From CAZILN01 sp964540005 (GTDB lineage: Bacteria > Bacteroidota > Bacteroidia > Bacteroidales > SM23-62), in NCBI GenBank assembly GCA_964540005.1, contig CAZILN010000319.1:1-19573 (forward strand): a DNA stretch of 19,573 bases. The letters are read 5' to 3'. A model generated the notes under the pieces. It was not told the origin of the DNA. It saw only the letters and a program-made list of their open reading frames with translations, and made no database searches. Within the stretch, counting starts at the first letter, position 1. Every line of letters begins with the position of its first letter. Shown one piece after another: positions 1 through 10,700 of the stretch. A program made the position numbers and the translations under genes.

Positions 1-3000
1 CCCATAGGGTTGTTTCATCAGACTGCCTGATATAACATCCCGGTTTACAGGCTTGCCTGTTCCGCCTGCCTGTCCTGGGCCGCCTGCCTGATCTGTTCCG
101 GCGATGTATCTGTAATTCCGCCATCCCTGGGTCAGCAACAGCAGATCCAGATCTGCCAGGGCATTGGTATTGGTTTCATCAAAGTAGTCATCAGGCCGGT
201 AGATCTTTCCTTTGATCTCTGGTGACAGCAGTAAGGAAGTGGTAATATCGGGCTCATCTATCATACTTGTATAACACAGCTCGTCATCAACAACAGACAG
301 TGAATAACTGCCCCCGGACATAACAGCCTGACCGGAGTTGAGGTTGAAGTCTATAAGGACACTGTCGCGCGGGATGTATCGCTGCCGGTCGGTCGACATT
401 TCAACCTGGTAATCCCTTCCGGGGTGCAGGTATACCAATCTTTCTGCCCTGGGCAGCAGATCGCTGTCAAACAGTGTCAGAACGGCTATCCCCTGCGGCA
501 GGTCCCCAATCGGTATTACCAGGGATCTTTTTCTTGCTGTCCTTATTACTTTATAATAACAGAGATAACCCCTTACCGAGAGGGTGATCAGGACGGTGTC
601 ATTCCCCGAGTTAATGTTGCTGATCTCTACTTCTATCTCATTATTGTCCACATCAATCTCCTTAACACCAAGCTGCCATCCCTGATTCAATCCCTCCGGA
701 AGCACGAAACTGGATTTCAATCCGGCAGGCTGTGTGACCCGGAAATATCCCGGACTGCCCTCTTCAGGCTGATAAGGGAATACCCCCATGCCGTCATGCT
801 GCGATGCTGCAGTGCCGATCACTTTCCCGTCCTGATCGATGATCTCTCCGGAAACTTTTACAGGATTCCCGGTATTAGTCACCGCCTTGAAGGCCATTCT
901 GGTTTCAACACCCTTGAAACAATTCCCCCCCTCGGGAAAGAAATCAATCTGAATGTACCGGTTCACTGACGGGGAATACGCGGTATCCAGCCTCACCCCT
1001 TTATATTCAGAAACGAATTCCACTACGGGCAGGGTATCAAGGTCTTTGGGAATTACCATTCTTACCGGATAAAGCCAGGATCTCTCAGTCGACCCTCGTC
1101 CCCTCTGAAGTGTTTTGCCTCCGCTTCTGATCCGGTAGGTGAAGGATACATCGTCCACCTCCCTGTTAATATCATCATAACAGTTGACCAGCATCTTAAT
1201 GGTATCGCCGGGAAAATACTCTGGCTTGTCGAATGCAGCAACCAGCAACAATTCTTCACGCTTTTCTTTCAAGACCAGTATCCTCTTGCTAAACATGTTA
1301 CCGGTGTCAAAATTCTTCATCCAGCTTGAGTATCCGAGGATATAGTATATTCCTTCATCGAGTGTATGTTCGAGAAACATATGTCCGTGAACACCCGTTT
1401 CAGTGATTAAATACCTGTCCTGAATTACTATATCTCCTTTGCTGTCGACAAGCATAATGTCAAAGGTTTTGCTCAAGGGGGATCCTGTCAGGTATTTCTT
1501 GTTCCTGATATAAGACTTGAACCATATCGTGTCTTCAGGAGCATAGACTTCACGGTCGGTATGGATGTATATGAGCTCGTTAGGATTGTTCTCATTATTA
1601 TTTAACTGTGATTCAATAAAATTGTTCAGCATCAGGTTATTGCTGTAGACTTTCCTGGCCAGTACACTCTCATCTATAAGCGGGGTATTCAGCCAGCTTG
1701 TATCCCCCCGGTATTCCCCGAATATCCGGTTCTCAATTACAGGTTTTAATTTATCAACCAGGTTGCTGGTTATTCCGTTATGATCAAAACTGGTCTCTTT
1801 GGTGAAAAATTCCCGGTACTGGTAGTATGAATTGAATTCCTCCTCGACTATCCCGTTCCCCTCGAGGTCCCTGAAATCCGAAAATTCTACGCGGAGATTA
1901 TTCAGCAGGTACTTTTCATTATTGGCAATCTTCTTCCTGGTTTGGGCATTCCGTGGCAGCAGGTTCATTTTCAATTTGTCTGTAATAGGGCTGTTCCTGG
2001 TAAAAGTGATGAGAATACTGGTCTGTCTGACTTCTATATCCCGTATTTCCTGTACCTGGCCGTCGAGAATCACTGTAATGTTTTCCGGATTGCCTGCACA
2101 TTCAGGATCAAAGGGCAGGCTGAAGCCCAGTTCCAGTTTGTCCCTGTTTATTCCTATTCTTTTGTGAATGAAGTTCCTGGTGTAAAACAGGTTGTTGAAA
2201 GAAAGATAATTCAACAGGTAAGTATCATCATCCAGTTTGTATTCCAGGTTCAGTTCGAACAGTTTCTGCCTGCTGCTGCCCTTATCTATGGTCGAGAGGT
2301 AGCTGATCCTTTTAATACCATAATTGAGGGCATCTATATAGATGGTACCGCTGGCCGTGATCCTGTTGTTTCCAATGAAATATTTCTGATTGTCTTTTAC
2401 AGTAATATGATAGTATGGCCTATCATCAAGGTAGGTCAGTTTCGGTGTGCTGAAATCGTGATTGCGGATGAAATCTTTTTCCAGGCGGTTAATGAAGTAC
2501 AGGGAATTCCTGTTATAATTCCTTACAGGATCATGAGCTCTCAGTATAAGCAGCTCATTATTCAGCGGGATGGGCATACTTGAATAGGGTACGAACTTAT
2601 CAAGGTTATCATAGGGCCTCATCAGGGATGAGTCTACCCGGAAATCAGTATTGATCCTTTTATACATCAGTCCGGCATTAAAATTATCTACCGTCCGGAA
2701 TCCCGGATCCTCCAGGTTTATGATGCTCTCGAACAGATTGATGAGCAGATCTTCCGACTTAACATACTCCCTGTAATACCCCTTATACAGTACTGATGTA
2801 TCAGGATAGTTATCCGGGATCCGCGAGACGGTATGCCTTATAATTTCATTTGCCTTGGGGGCCCTTCCCGATTTGGTCTTAACCTCTACTTCGCTTAATT
2901 CGATGATGCTGGGCTGAAGGAAAATGCTGTCAAGCGAGAGCCGGTCCAAATCCCTGATCAGGATGCTTTTCCCATGATACCCTATGCAGGATACATGCAG

Positions 3001-3219
3001 GGTATCGGTAAATTTTCCAGGGGATAACTGCATCCTGAAAAATCCCAGTTCATCGGTGATGGTTCCTGAATACTCATCAATATATATGGTGGAAAAAGCA
3101 ACCGGTTCAAAATTTGAGGAATCTACGACTCGTGCCCTAATCTCTATATCCTGCGACAATGCCGGCAAGCATATCAGCATCGATATCAGTACAGAGGACA
3201 GGCGTATTAAGTAAAGCAT
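1..3219 (-). CDS. Giant MG2-like/carboxypeptidase-regulatory-like secreted protein, tandem copy 1 (C-terminus beyond window)
   Basis: The frame is open from an ATG at 3217-3219 to the window edge: 1,073 codons, no stop. It starts with a signal peptide of about 22 residues (cleavage near PALS-Q). A CarboxypepD_reg-like domain follows (about residues 26-107). Next is a segment with YYREY and GTIYID motifs resembling DUF5686-type proteins. MG2-like modules come after it: YIHTDREVYAPEDT from residue 551, DFFPEGG near 760, TQGWRNY near 1030. The plug-like C-terminus seen in copies 2 and 3 would lie beyond the edge. Relative to copy 2 it carries a Gly-rich insert of about 7 residues in the last 40 codons. 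It is separated by 63 bp from copy 2 upstream and is probably co-transcribed with it. No thioester motif is visible. Family knowledge places such proteins in the Bacteroidota envelope; the function is unknown. The start is supported because it directly precedes the signal peptide. Confidence 0.9.
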   Translation of the reverse strand, partial: MLYLIRLSSVLISMLICLPALSQDIEIRARVVDSSNFEPVAFSTIYIDEYSGTITDELGFFRMQLSPGKFTDTLHVSCIGYHGKSILIRDLDRLSLDSIFLQPSIIELSEVEVKTKSGRAPKANEIIRHTVSRIPDNYPDTSVLYKGYYREYVKSEDLLINLFESIINLEDPGFRTVDNFNAGLMYKRINTDFRVDSSLMRPYDNLDKFVPYSSMPIPLNNELLILRAHDPVRNYNRNSLYFINRLEKDFIRNHDFSTPKLTYLDDRPYYHITVKDNQKYFIGNNRITASGTIYIDALNYGIKRISYLSTIDKGSSRQKLFELNLEYKLDDDTYLLNYLSFNNLFYTRNFIHKRIGINRDKLELGFSLPFDPECAGNPENITVILDGQVQEIRDIEVRQTSILITFTRNSPITDKLKMNLLPRNAQTRKKIANNEKYLLNNLRVEFSDFRDLEGNGIVEEEFNSYYQYREFFTKETSFDHNGITSNLVDKLKPVIENRIFGEYRGDTSWLNTPLIDESVLARKVYSNNLMLNNFIESQLNNNENNPNELIYIHTDREVYAPEDTIWFKSYIRNKKYLTGSPLSKTFDIMLVDSKGDIVIQDRYLITETGVHGHMFLEHTLDEGIYYILGYSSWMKNFDTGNMFSKRILVLKEKREELLLVAAFDKPEYFPGDTIKMLVNCYDDINREVDDVSFTYRIRSGGKTLQRGRGSTERSWLYPVRMVIPKDLDTLPVVEFVSEYKGVRLDTAYSPSVNRYIQIDFFPEGGNCFKGVETRMAFKAVTNTGNPVKVSGEIIDQDGKVIGTAASQHDGMGVFPYQPEEGSPGYFRVTQPAGLKSSFVLPEGLNQGWQLGVKEIDVDNNEIEVEISNINSGNDTVLITLSVRGYLCYYKVIRTARKRSLVIPIGDLPQGIAVLTLFDSDLLPRAERLVYLHPGRDYQVEMSTDRQRYIPRDSVLIDFNLNSGQAVMSGGSYSLSVVDDELCYTSMIDEPDITTSLLLSPEIKGKIYRPDDYFDETNTNALADLDLLLLTQGWRNYRYIAGTDQAGGPGQAGGTGKPVNRDVISGSLMKQPYG
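55..90 (-). repeat. Two 18-bp tandem units encoding a Gly-rich linker in copy 1
   Basis: The core CCGCCTGCCTG occurs at 62-72 and 80-90 on the plus strand. The two units encode QAGGPG and QAGGTG, following TQGWRNY in copy 1. Copies 2 and 3 lack this and are 7 residues shorter here. Confidence 0.75.
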
Positions 3220-3242
3220 GAGAACAGATATGATCCGTTGCA
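3217..3242 (-). repeat. Leader repeat upstream of copy 1, partner of 7745-7770
   Basis: The start codon and upstream leader of copy 1 match 7745-7770 at about 21 of 26-27 positions, including CGGATCA and TTCTCATG at identical spacing. It shows that the leader was duplicated together with part of the gene. Confidence 0.6.
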
Positions 3243-3282
3243 GCTTAAATACTCAAAAATTATACCAATGTATGAATCCTTT

Positions 3283-6200
3283 CTATTCCTGTCTTGTCAG
3301 GGAAACCTCATAAAAATATTCGGAATGAACGGGTATCCCTTCTTCTGTTATCCCTTCAAGCACGCACCTGATGCGTGTATACCGGTCCCCGTTATAAAAT
3401 TTTATTTCTGTCCTGCCTTCCTCATCAAGGGACAGTTCCGGCTCCCAGTGTATGGTCTTGCGCAGGTCGGGGATCTGACTTTTTCTTCGTTCTTCCGTAT
3501 CATACAGGGGCTTGTAGAACTCCTTTGAAACAGCAAGCTTTTCAATGGCAACAGGATTGTTCCACTTCCGTGCAGCACTTCTCTGGCTGAAAGGTTTGAG
3601 GGTTACATCGATCACAAATTCCACCCCGAAACCGTATAACGCCTGGACTTCAGGCCCCCTGATGACGTGATACTCCTCGATATCCTCAGGAAGTATGTAA
3701 TAGGCATAGCTGTAATCCGGGACCCTGATAGGTGCGGTCCGGCCATCTTCAGGCATGGAATCCCTGACCTGCAAAACACCGTTGATAGAATAATAAACCG
3801 GGGATCTGTTCCTGTTGAATCTTCGTACCAGGTATTGAAGGCTTTGCATGTCATAGGCTGCATCAAGCTCATCCTGGGTGGCAGTTCTTTTGGTGAATGC
3901 CAGGTCTGAAATCTTCAATTCTTTCTCCTTTACCGTCTTTCTTATTACCACCTCTTCCAGCCACTGGTGGTTCTCTAAACCCAGCGAGAACCTGTCCTGG
4001 AAGCGTTCCCGGTTGAAAACGGGATTAATCGGCTCCCTGCCCAGGCTGTCTGTCAGGTATGTCAGGTAGGCTTCCAAACCGTCCTCAAAATCTGTGGAGT
4101 GCAGTACAATAGACAGGTCAGTCTGCCCTAACATGTCCTCTGCCTGCAGAAAGATCCCTGTGTTGAATTCCGGAGAATATTCCGGAAGAAATGAGAATTC
4201 CCCGTCCTTTTCGACCGGGATGGAGGTGGTAATCCCGCCGAACAGAATTTTGAGCTCACCGCCTGTTGCTTTACTCTCTGCAGAAAAAGATTGTTTTGTC
4301 AGGCTGCCTGAGATAAGGTCCCTGCTTACAGGTTTGAAAACAACAGCATTTTCGGTTTCGCCCGGGTAGATATAATTCCGCCAGCCCTGTGTCATCAGAA
4401 GCAGGTCAATATCTGCCAGGGCATCCTCATTGGCCTGGTCAAAGTAATCATTGGGCCTGTGGATCTTTCCATGTATCTCAGGTGACAGAAACAGGGAGGA
4501 TATGATATCGGGCTCATCAAGCATATCGGAGGTACATAATTGATTATCAATGACCGACAATGAGTAAGTGCCTCCGGAAAGTGAGGGTATGTCGCTGCTC
4601 AGGCTGACAGATAATGTGACGCTGTCGCGGGGGATGTACCGATTCCGGTCGGTCTTCATTTCCGCCAGGCAATTCTGTTCGGGACGCAGGTATACCAGTC
4701 TTTCTGCCTGCGGTAAAAGCCTGTTATCGAAAAGGGTGATTACTGCTATTCCCGGCGGGAGATCTTCAAGCGGGATTGTTACAGATCTTTTCCTTCCTGT
4801 CCGCACAATTTCATAGTAACAGAGATAATCCCTTATCATAAGAGTGATCAGGGCCGTATCGTTCCCTGTATTTACATTACTGATCTCCAGTTCTATCTCA
4901 TTTTCCTGGTGATCATAGTTTTTAAGATGAAGCAGCCACCCCCTGTTCCTTCCCTCAGGCAATGGGAATTGCGTATCAAGCCCGGCCGGCCGTGTGAGCT
5001 GAAAAAAATATTTTCCTCCTTCCTGGGGGTTATAGGAAAACGCACCCATGCCATCATGCATGGCTCGTGCTGTTGACAGTACCTTCCCTTCCTGATCAAT
5101 AATATTCCCCTCAATTTCCACGGGATCCCCATGCTTTGTAACGGCTTTAAAAGCAACTCTGGTCTCAGCACCATTGATGCTCATACCGCCTTCAGGAAAG
5201 AAATCCATATGAATGTAAGAGTTTACCGGTAAGGAATAAACCGTATCCACCCGTTGCTTATTATACCTGGATAAAAGTTCTATCACAGGGATGGTGTCCA
5301 TTTCTGAAGGAATAACAAGCGGTATGGGGTCAAGCCATGAGAAGCTGGTATTCCCTTCACCTCTCTGAAGTACCTGGCGTCCGGTAACAAACCTGTATGA
5401 GAAAGAAACATCATCCACCTCACGGTTAAAATCATCATAACAATTCACCAGTAACCGGATGGTATCCCCCGGGTAATAATTCGCCTTATCAAATGCTGCT
5501 ATCAACCGGAACCCTTCCTGTTTTTCCTTTGCCACCATGATTTTTTTACGGAACATGGTAGCGGCATCAAAATTTGTTATCCAGCTGGAATATCCTGCTA
5601 TATGGTAAATCCCTTCATCGAGCGTATGATTCAGCAGGAGCTGTCCGTGCACTTCCGAATCCTCGATGAGGTACTTCTCCTGTTTGATGATTTTCCCTTT
5701 CTCATTGACCAGCAGCACATTAAATGTTTTGCTTAAATATGATTCCGTGAGGAATTTCTTATTCCTGACATAAGCCTTGAACCAGATAGTATCTTCCGGT
5801 GCATATACCTCCCGGTCCGTATGAATATATACGATATCATTAAGCCTGTTTTCACTTATGCTGTATTGTGAACCCAGGAAAGAATTGAGCTTTTCATTTC
5901 TGCTGTAGAATGTCCTTTTGGCCACATCCTCCGCAATCAGAGGGGTGTTCAGCCAGCTTGTATCCCCTGAGTATTCACCGAATATCTGGTTCTCAATTAC
6001 CGGCTTCGATTTAACGATGAGGTTGCGGGTAATACCCTCATGATCTTCCCGGGTCAGATTCGTGAAAAATTCCCTGTACTGGTAGTATGTTTCGAACTCC
6101 CGGTCTGCTATCTCATTCCCCTGCATATCACGAAATTCCTGGAATTCTATCCGCAGGTCCTTCTGGATGTTCCTTTCATTTTCAGCTATTTCCTTCCTGG

Positions 6201-7533
6201 TTTCGATACTGCGGGGCAGCATGTTTATTTTCAGATTCTCAGAAATTTTACTGTCCCTGGAAAAACTCAGCAATACTTTATTCTGGCGTATTGTTATTTG
6301 TCGTATCTCCTGTTCCTCTTCCTGAAAAAACACTAAATAATTATCCGGATTACCCGCGTATGTATGATAAACGGGTTTATTGAATGTGAGTTCCAACATA
6401 TCTTCATTCAGCCTGGTAGAAAGCAATGCGAAATTCCTGGTGTTAAAAAGATTATTAAATGACAGGTAATGAAGGAAGTACACACTATCCGCCAGCTCAT
6501 ATTCAAGGCTCAGCTCAAAAAGTTTCTGCTTGTCTGTTCCTTTTTCAATGCTTCCCCGGTAATTGATCCTCTTAATACCGTAATTAAGAGCATCTATATA
6601 AATAGTTCCTTTAGCAGAGATCCTGTCAACTCCCTGTGTATATTTCTGGTTGTCTTCAAAGCTAATAGAAAAGTATGGCCTGTCATCAAGATAGGTCAGC
6701 TGTGGACTGCTGAAATTATGATGGCGGATAAAATCAGTCTCCAGGCGATCGATGAAATAAAGGGAATTCCTGTTATAGTTCCTTACGGGATCATGTGCCC
6801 TGAGGATGACCAGTTCATTATTCAGGGGTATGGGCATCCTTGAATGAGGAACAAACTTGTCCCGGTTATCATACGGCCTCATCAGGGGGGTGTCAACCCG
6901 GAAATTCATATTGATCCGTTTATACATCAATCCGGCGTTGAAATTATCAACTGAACCGAAGCCGGGATCCTCCAGGTTAATTATGCTTTCAAAGAGATTG
7001 ATGTACTCATCTTCCTTCTTAATGTACTCCCTGTAGTATCCATTGTACAGTACAGAACTGTCAGGGTAATTCTCCGGGATCTGACTGATGGCATGCCTGA
7101 TGATATCCTTTGACCTGGGCGCCCTCTTTGATCTTGCCTGGATCTCAACAGATTCTAATTCCACAACGTTAGGCAGCAGGAAAATGCTGTCTATTGAACC
7201 CGGGTCCAGGCTGCGCAGGGGTACTCTGTTTGAAAGGTACCCTATGCATGATACTTTCAGCGTATCATCAATCCTGGCGCGGGAGACCTGCAAGCGGAAA
7301 AATCCCAGTTCATCGGTTATGGTGCCTGAATACTCATCGATGTAAACGGTAGAAAAAGCAACCGGCTCAAAATTTGAGGAATCGATCACCCTTGCCCTTA
7401 TCTCTGTCTCCTGTGACAAGGCCGGGAAACTCAGTAATGATAGCAGGAGTATGCAGGCAAATGTCAAACCGGGCCTGAGCAATGCGTTAAAGTTACAAAT
7501 ATGAATGAATACTGCCTTAATACCCTTCTTCAT
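3283..7533 (-). CDS. Giant MG2-like/carboxypeptidase-regulatory-like/plug-like secreted protein, tandem copy 2
   Basis: Complete, 1,416 residues, ending in TAG. The N-terminus is long (about 40 residues) with a hydrophobic stretch ending FPALS-Q, so cleavage near residue 40 is likely. Domains in order: CarboxypepD_reg-like (about 44-125); DUF5686-like segment (about 140-345; YYREY 166-170, GTIYID 309-314); MG2-like domain (YIHTDREVYAPEDT from 569); a second MG-like motif (YYPGDT 686-691); the DFFPEGG module (777-783); a third (RYIPRDS 965-971); TQGWRNY (1048-1054); TonB-plug-like domain (about 1190-1312, EEVVIRK and RGPEVQALYG); and a terminal beta domain. No outer-membrane barrel follows the plug and no GCGEQ-type thioester is visible. 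Probably exported to the periplasm or outer membrane; the role is unknown. Its 5' end overlaps a small frame by 17 bp. No in-frame ATG lies closer to the signal peptide, which supports this start. Confidence 0.92.
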   Translation of the reverse strand: MKKGIKAVFIHICNFNALLRPGLTFACILLLSLLSFPALSQETEIRARVIDSSNFEPVAFSTVYIDEYSGTITDELGFFRLQVSRARIDDTLKVSCIGYLSNRVPLRSLDPGSIDSIFLLPNVVELESVEIQARSKRAPRSKDIIRHAISQIPENYPDSSVLYNGYYREYIKKEDEYINLFESIINLEDPGFGSVDNFNAGLMYKRINMNFRVDTPLMRPYDNRDKFVPHSRMPIPLNNELVILRAHDPVRNYNRNSLYFIDRLETDFIRHHNFSSPQLTYLDDRPYFSISFEDNQKYTQGVDRISAKGTIYIDALNYGIKRINYRGSIEKGTDKQKLFELSLEYELADSVYFLHYLSFNNLFNTRNFALLSTRLNEDMLELTFNKPVYHTYAGNPDNYLVFFQEEEQEIRQITIRQNKVLLSFSRDSKISENLKINMLPRSIETRKEIAENERNIQKDLRIEFQEFRDMQGNEIADREFETYYQYREFFTNLTREDHEGITRNLIVKSKPVIENQIFGEYSGDTSWLNTPLIAEDVAKRTFYSRNEKLNSFLGSQYSISENRLNDIVYIHTDREVYAPEDTIWFKAYVRNKKFLTESYLSKTFNVLLVNEKGKIIKQEKYLIEDSEVHGQLLLNHTLDEGIYHIAGYSSWITNFDAATMFRKKIMVAKEKQEGFRLIAAFDKANYYPGDTIRLLVNCYDDFNREVDDVSFSYRFVTGRQVLQRGEGNTSFSWLDPIPLVIPSEMDTIPVIELLSRYNKQRVDTVYSLPVNSYIHMDFFPEGGMSINGAETRVAFKAVTKHGDPVEIEGNIIDQEGKVLSTARAMHDGMGAFSYNPQEGGKYFFQLTRPAGLDTQFPLPEGRNRGWLLHLKNYDHQENEIELEISNVNTGNDTALITLMIRDYLCYYEIVRTGRKRSVTIPLEDLPPGIAVITLFDNRLLPQAERLVYLRPEQNCLAEMKTDRNRYIPRDSVTLSVSLSSDIPSLSGGTYSLSVIDNQLCTSDMLDEPDIISSLFLSPEIHGKIHRPNDYFDQANEDALADIDLLLMTQGWRNYIYPGETENAVVFKPVSRDLISGSLTKQSFSAESKATGGELKILFGGITTSIPVEKDGEFSFLPEYSPEFNTGIFLQAEDMLGQTDLSIVLHSTDFEDGLEAYLTYLTDSLGREPINPVFNRERFQDRFSLGLENHQWLEEVVIRKTVKEKELKISDLAFTKRTATQDELDAAYDMQSLQYLVRRFNRNRSPVYYSINGVLQVRDSMPEDGRTAPIRVPDYSYAYYILPEDIEEYHVIRGPEVQALYGFGVEFVIDVTLKPFSQRSAARKWNNPVAIEKLAVSKEFYKPLYDTEERRKSQIPDLRKTIHWEPELSLDEEGRTEIKFYNGDRYTRIRCVLEGITEEGIPVHSEYFYEVSLTRQE

Positions 7534-7747
7534 CTGAGGATTGAAATTTAAATCTCATCACAAGATAATCATCTGGGCTTAATCTTCTCTGCGGAGCACC
7601 AATAAATGTCATTTTCACCAGAAAGAGGAGGACCGAAGCAAAGCCAGAATAATATAAGCACATACAGATTACCGGGTACTGTAAGAATGCTGTAGCATAT
7701 AGCAAAGGTGATATAAGGACAAAGATAAAGCGGTTCAGGCTGTTCAT
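7517..7747 (-). CDS. Small hydrophobic reading frame between copies 3 and 2; possible relic of a paralog 5' end
   Basis: From the ATG at 7745-7747 this frame encodes 76 residues, with hydrophobic stretches at about 6-22 and 25-50 and a charged tail. It starts 23 bp after the copy 3 stop and overlaps the start of copy 2 by 17 bp. A longer version using GTG at 7769-7771 is also open. I recognise no domain. The 26 bases around and upstream of its ATG match the corresponding region of copy 1 closely. The first 20 residues also resemble the copy 1 signal peptide: 9 of 20 are identical, including VLIS at the same position. It may therefore be the remnant of an older paralog start that lost its body, a real small membrane protein translationally coupled to copy 2, or a chance frame. 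The sequence cannot decide between these. Confidence 0.35.
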   Translation of the reverse strand: MNSLNRFIFVLISPLLYATAFLQYPVICMCLYYSGFASVLLFLVKMTFIGAPQRRLSPDDYLVMRFKFQSSDEEGY

Positions 7748-7770
7748 GAGAAAAGGTGTGATCCGGCGCA
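7745..7770 (-). repeat. Leader repeat downstream of copy 3, partner of 3217-3242
   Basis: It directly abuts the copy 3 stop codon (7771-7773) and precedes the small hydrophobic frame. Its match to the copy 1 leader suggests that an older paralog start lies here. Confidence 0.6.
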
Positions 7771-10700
7771 CTATTCCTGTCTTGTCAGGGATACATCATA
7801 AAAGTGTTCGGAATGGATCGGGATTCCTTCCTCCGTTATCCCTTCTAACACACATTTGATACGGGTATAACGATCCCCGTTATAAAATAGTACTTCTGCA
7901 CTGCCAGTTTCATCAAGGTGCAGGTCTGGCTCCCAATGGATAGTCTTGCGCAGGTCGGGGATTGTGCTCCTTCTTTTCTCTTCCGTATCATAGTGTGGTG
8001 CGTAAAACTCCTTTACAACAGCAAATTTTTCAATGGTAACAGGGTTATTCCACTTCCGGCCACCACTTCTTTCACTAAAAGGCTTTAGCTTTACATCGAT
8101 CACAAATTCCACCAGGTTACCGTATAATGCCTCAGCTTCTGGCCCCCTGATGATCGTATATTCCTGGATCTCCTCTGGAGGTATGGAAAAGGCATAACTG
8201 TAATCAGGGACCTTTATACCTGGACCTTCGTTGATATTAGAGGCTCCAATTACTGCTGGGTCCGGGCCTAATTGTTGCATGGAATCCCGAGCCTGTAGAA
8301 AACCGTCTATACAGTAGTATACCTGTACTCCTTCCCTGTTGAATCTCTGTACCAGATATTGAAGGCTCTCCATTGTCGGGGCCGCGTCAAGCTCGCCCTG
8401 TGTGGCTGTTCTTTTACTGAATGCGAGATCTGTAATGCTAAGTTCTTTTTTCTTGACAGTTTTCCTGATCACCACCTCTTCTAACCAATGATGGTTTTCT
8501 ATCCCTAGTGAGAATCGGTCCTGGAACCTGTCCATGCTATTAACGGGGGTATGCCATTCCCTTCCCAGGCTATCGGCCAGGTAGTCCAGGTAAGTTGTCA
8601 AATTATCTTCAAAATCAGTGGAATTCAATACTATGGACAGCTCATCCTGTCCGCTCATATCTTCAGCCTGAAGAAAGATCCCGGTGTTGAAATTCGGAGA
8701 ATATTCCAGGTCGAACGAAAACCTCCCGTCATTATCGACCTCAACGGTGGTGGTATTCCCTCCGAACAAAATCTTCAGCAGGCCTCCGGTTGGGCTGCTT
8801 TCATTTACAACGGACTGTTTAAGGAGTCTGCCTGTAATAAGGTCCCTGCTCTCAGGCTTGACTGCCCCGGCACTTCCGGCCTCACCCAGGTACCGGTAGT
8901 TACGCCAGCCCTGTGTCATCAATAGCAGGTCAATATGAGCCTGGGCATCTTTATTTGCCTCATCAAAGTAATTATTCGGGCGGTAAATTTTTCCATGTAT
9001 CTCAGGTGACAATAACAGGGATGATATGATGTTGGGTTCATCAATCATGTCTGAGTTACATAACTGATTATCCGTGATCGACAATGAGTAACTGCCTTTG
9101 AAAGAAGTGGACTGATCGCTGTCCAGGCTGACAGATAATATGACACTGTCCCGTGGGATATACTGCTGCCGGTCAGTCTCAAGTTTTGACCTGTAATTCC
9201 TGTCAGAAGGGACGAATACCAATCTTTCTGCCTGCGGCAGGAGCATGTTGTTAAACAGGGTGATTACGGCTATCCCCGGTGGGATATTCTCAAGCGGGAT
9301 TTTTACGGATCTTTCCTTCCCGGTTTTTATTACATCAAAGTAACAAGGGTAGCCCCTTACCGAAAGAAGTAACAGTGCCGTATCGTTTTCAGTATTTACA
9401 TTGTTGATTTCCAGTTCTAACTCATTATCTTCATTATCACAGTTCTTTAAATGAAGGATCCAGCCTTGATTCATTCCATCTGGCAGAGCAAATTGCCAAT
9501 CGATCCCTGAAGGCCGGGTCACCTTAAAGAAGCATTTCCTGTTCTCTTCCGGAAAATATGGAAATAATCCCATGCCGTTGCACTTCGACTGAGTTGTTGC
9601 CAATACTTTCCCTTCCTGATCAATAATGTTCCCCTCAATTTCCAGAGGGACCCCCAGCTTTGTTACTGCTTTAAAAGCAACTGTTGTTTCTGCTCCATTG
9701 ATGCAACGACCGCCTTCCGGGAAAAAATCTACCTGAATGGAGTTGATTACCGGTAAGGAATAAACCGTATCCAGTCTTTCCTTGTTATACCGGGCTGAGA
9801 ATTCCAGTCGCGGAATGGTGTCCAACCGGCGGGGAATGATGAGCGATATGGGTTCAAGGACTGAAAAACCGGTATTCCCTTCACCTCTCTGAAGCACCTG
9901 GCGGCCGGTGATAAGCCGGTATGTAAAAGATACATCGCCTACTTCCCTGTTAAAATCATCATAACAATTAACCAGTAACCGGATTGTATCGCCCGGGAAA
10001 TAATTCTCTTTATCGAATGCTGCTATCAACCTGGCCCCATCCTGTTTTTCCTTCAAAAGCATGATCCTTTTACTGAATAAGGTCCTGGTCTCAAAATTTG
10101 TCATCCAACTTGAATATCCTGCTATGTAGTATAATCCCTCAACCAGGGTATGATCCAGCAGAAACTGTCCGCATACTTCCGGATCCATTGCCAGATACTT
10201 CTTCTTTTTGATTATTCTCCCCTCCCTGCTCAAAAGCATCACATTAAATGTTTTGCTTACATATGAATCCGTGAGATATTTCTTATTCCTGATATAGGCC
10301 TTGAACCACAGTGTGTCTTCCGGAGCATAAACCTCCCTGTCTGTATGAATATAAACGATATCATTGAGCCTGTTCTCTCCCATACTATACTGTGATTCAA
10401 TAAACGTGTTGAATTTTTCATTTTTACTGTAGAATGCCCTGCTGGCTAAATCCTCCTCAATAAGGGGTGTATTCAGCCAGCTTGTATCGCCTGAGTACTT
10501 ACCGGACAGCCTGTTCACAAGAACCGGTTTCGATTTAACAATAGGGCTACCGGTAATATCTCCTTGCACGGGTCGGGCCTGGTTAGTAAAAAATTCCCTG
10601 TACTGGTAGTATGACTCCAGCTCCTGCCCTGCAAGCTCATTTCCCTCTAAATCACGTAAGTCATGGAATTCCATTCGGAGGTCCTCCAGCAGCCGCCTCT

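Noticed and set aside
424..2583. Several long plus-strand reading frames (for example 424-969 and 1942-2583)
   Set aside because: They are antisense to copy 1, have no signal peptide or recognisable domain, and similar antisense frames recur at matching places in copies 2 and 3 because the sense strands are homologous.
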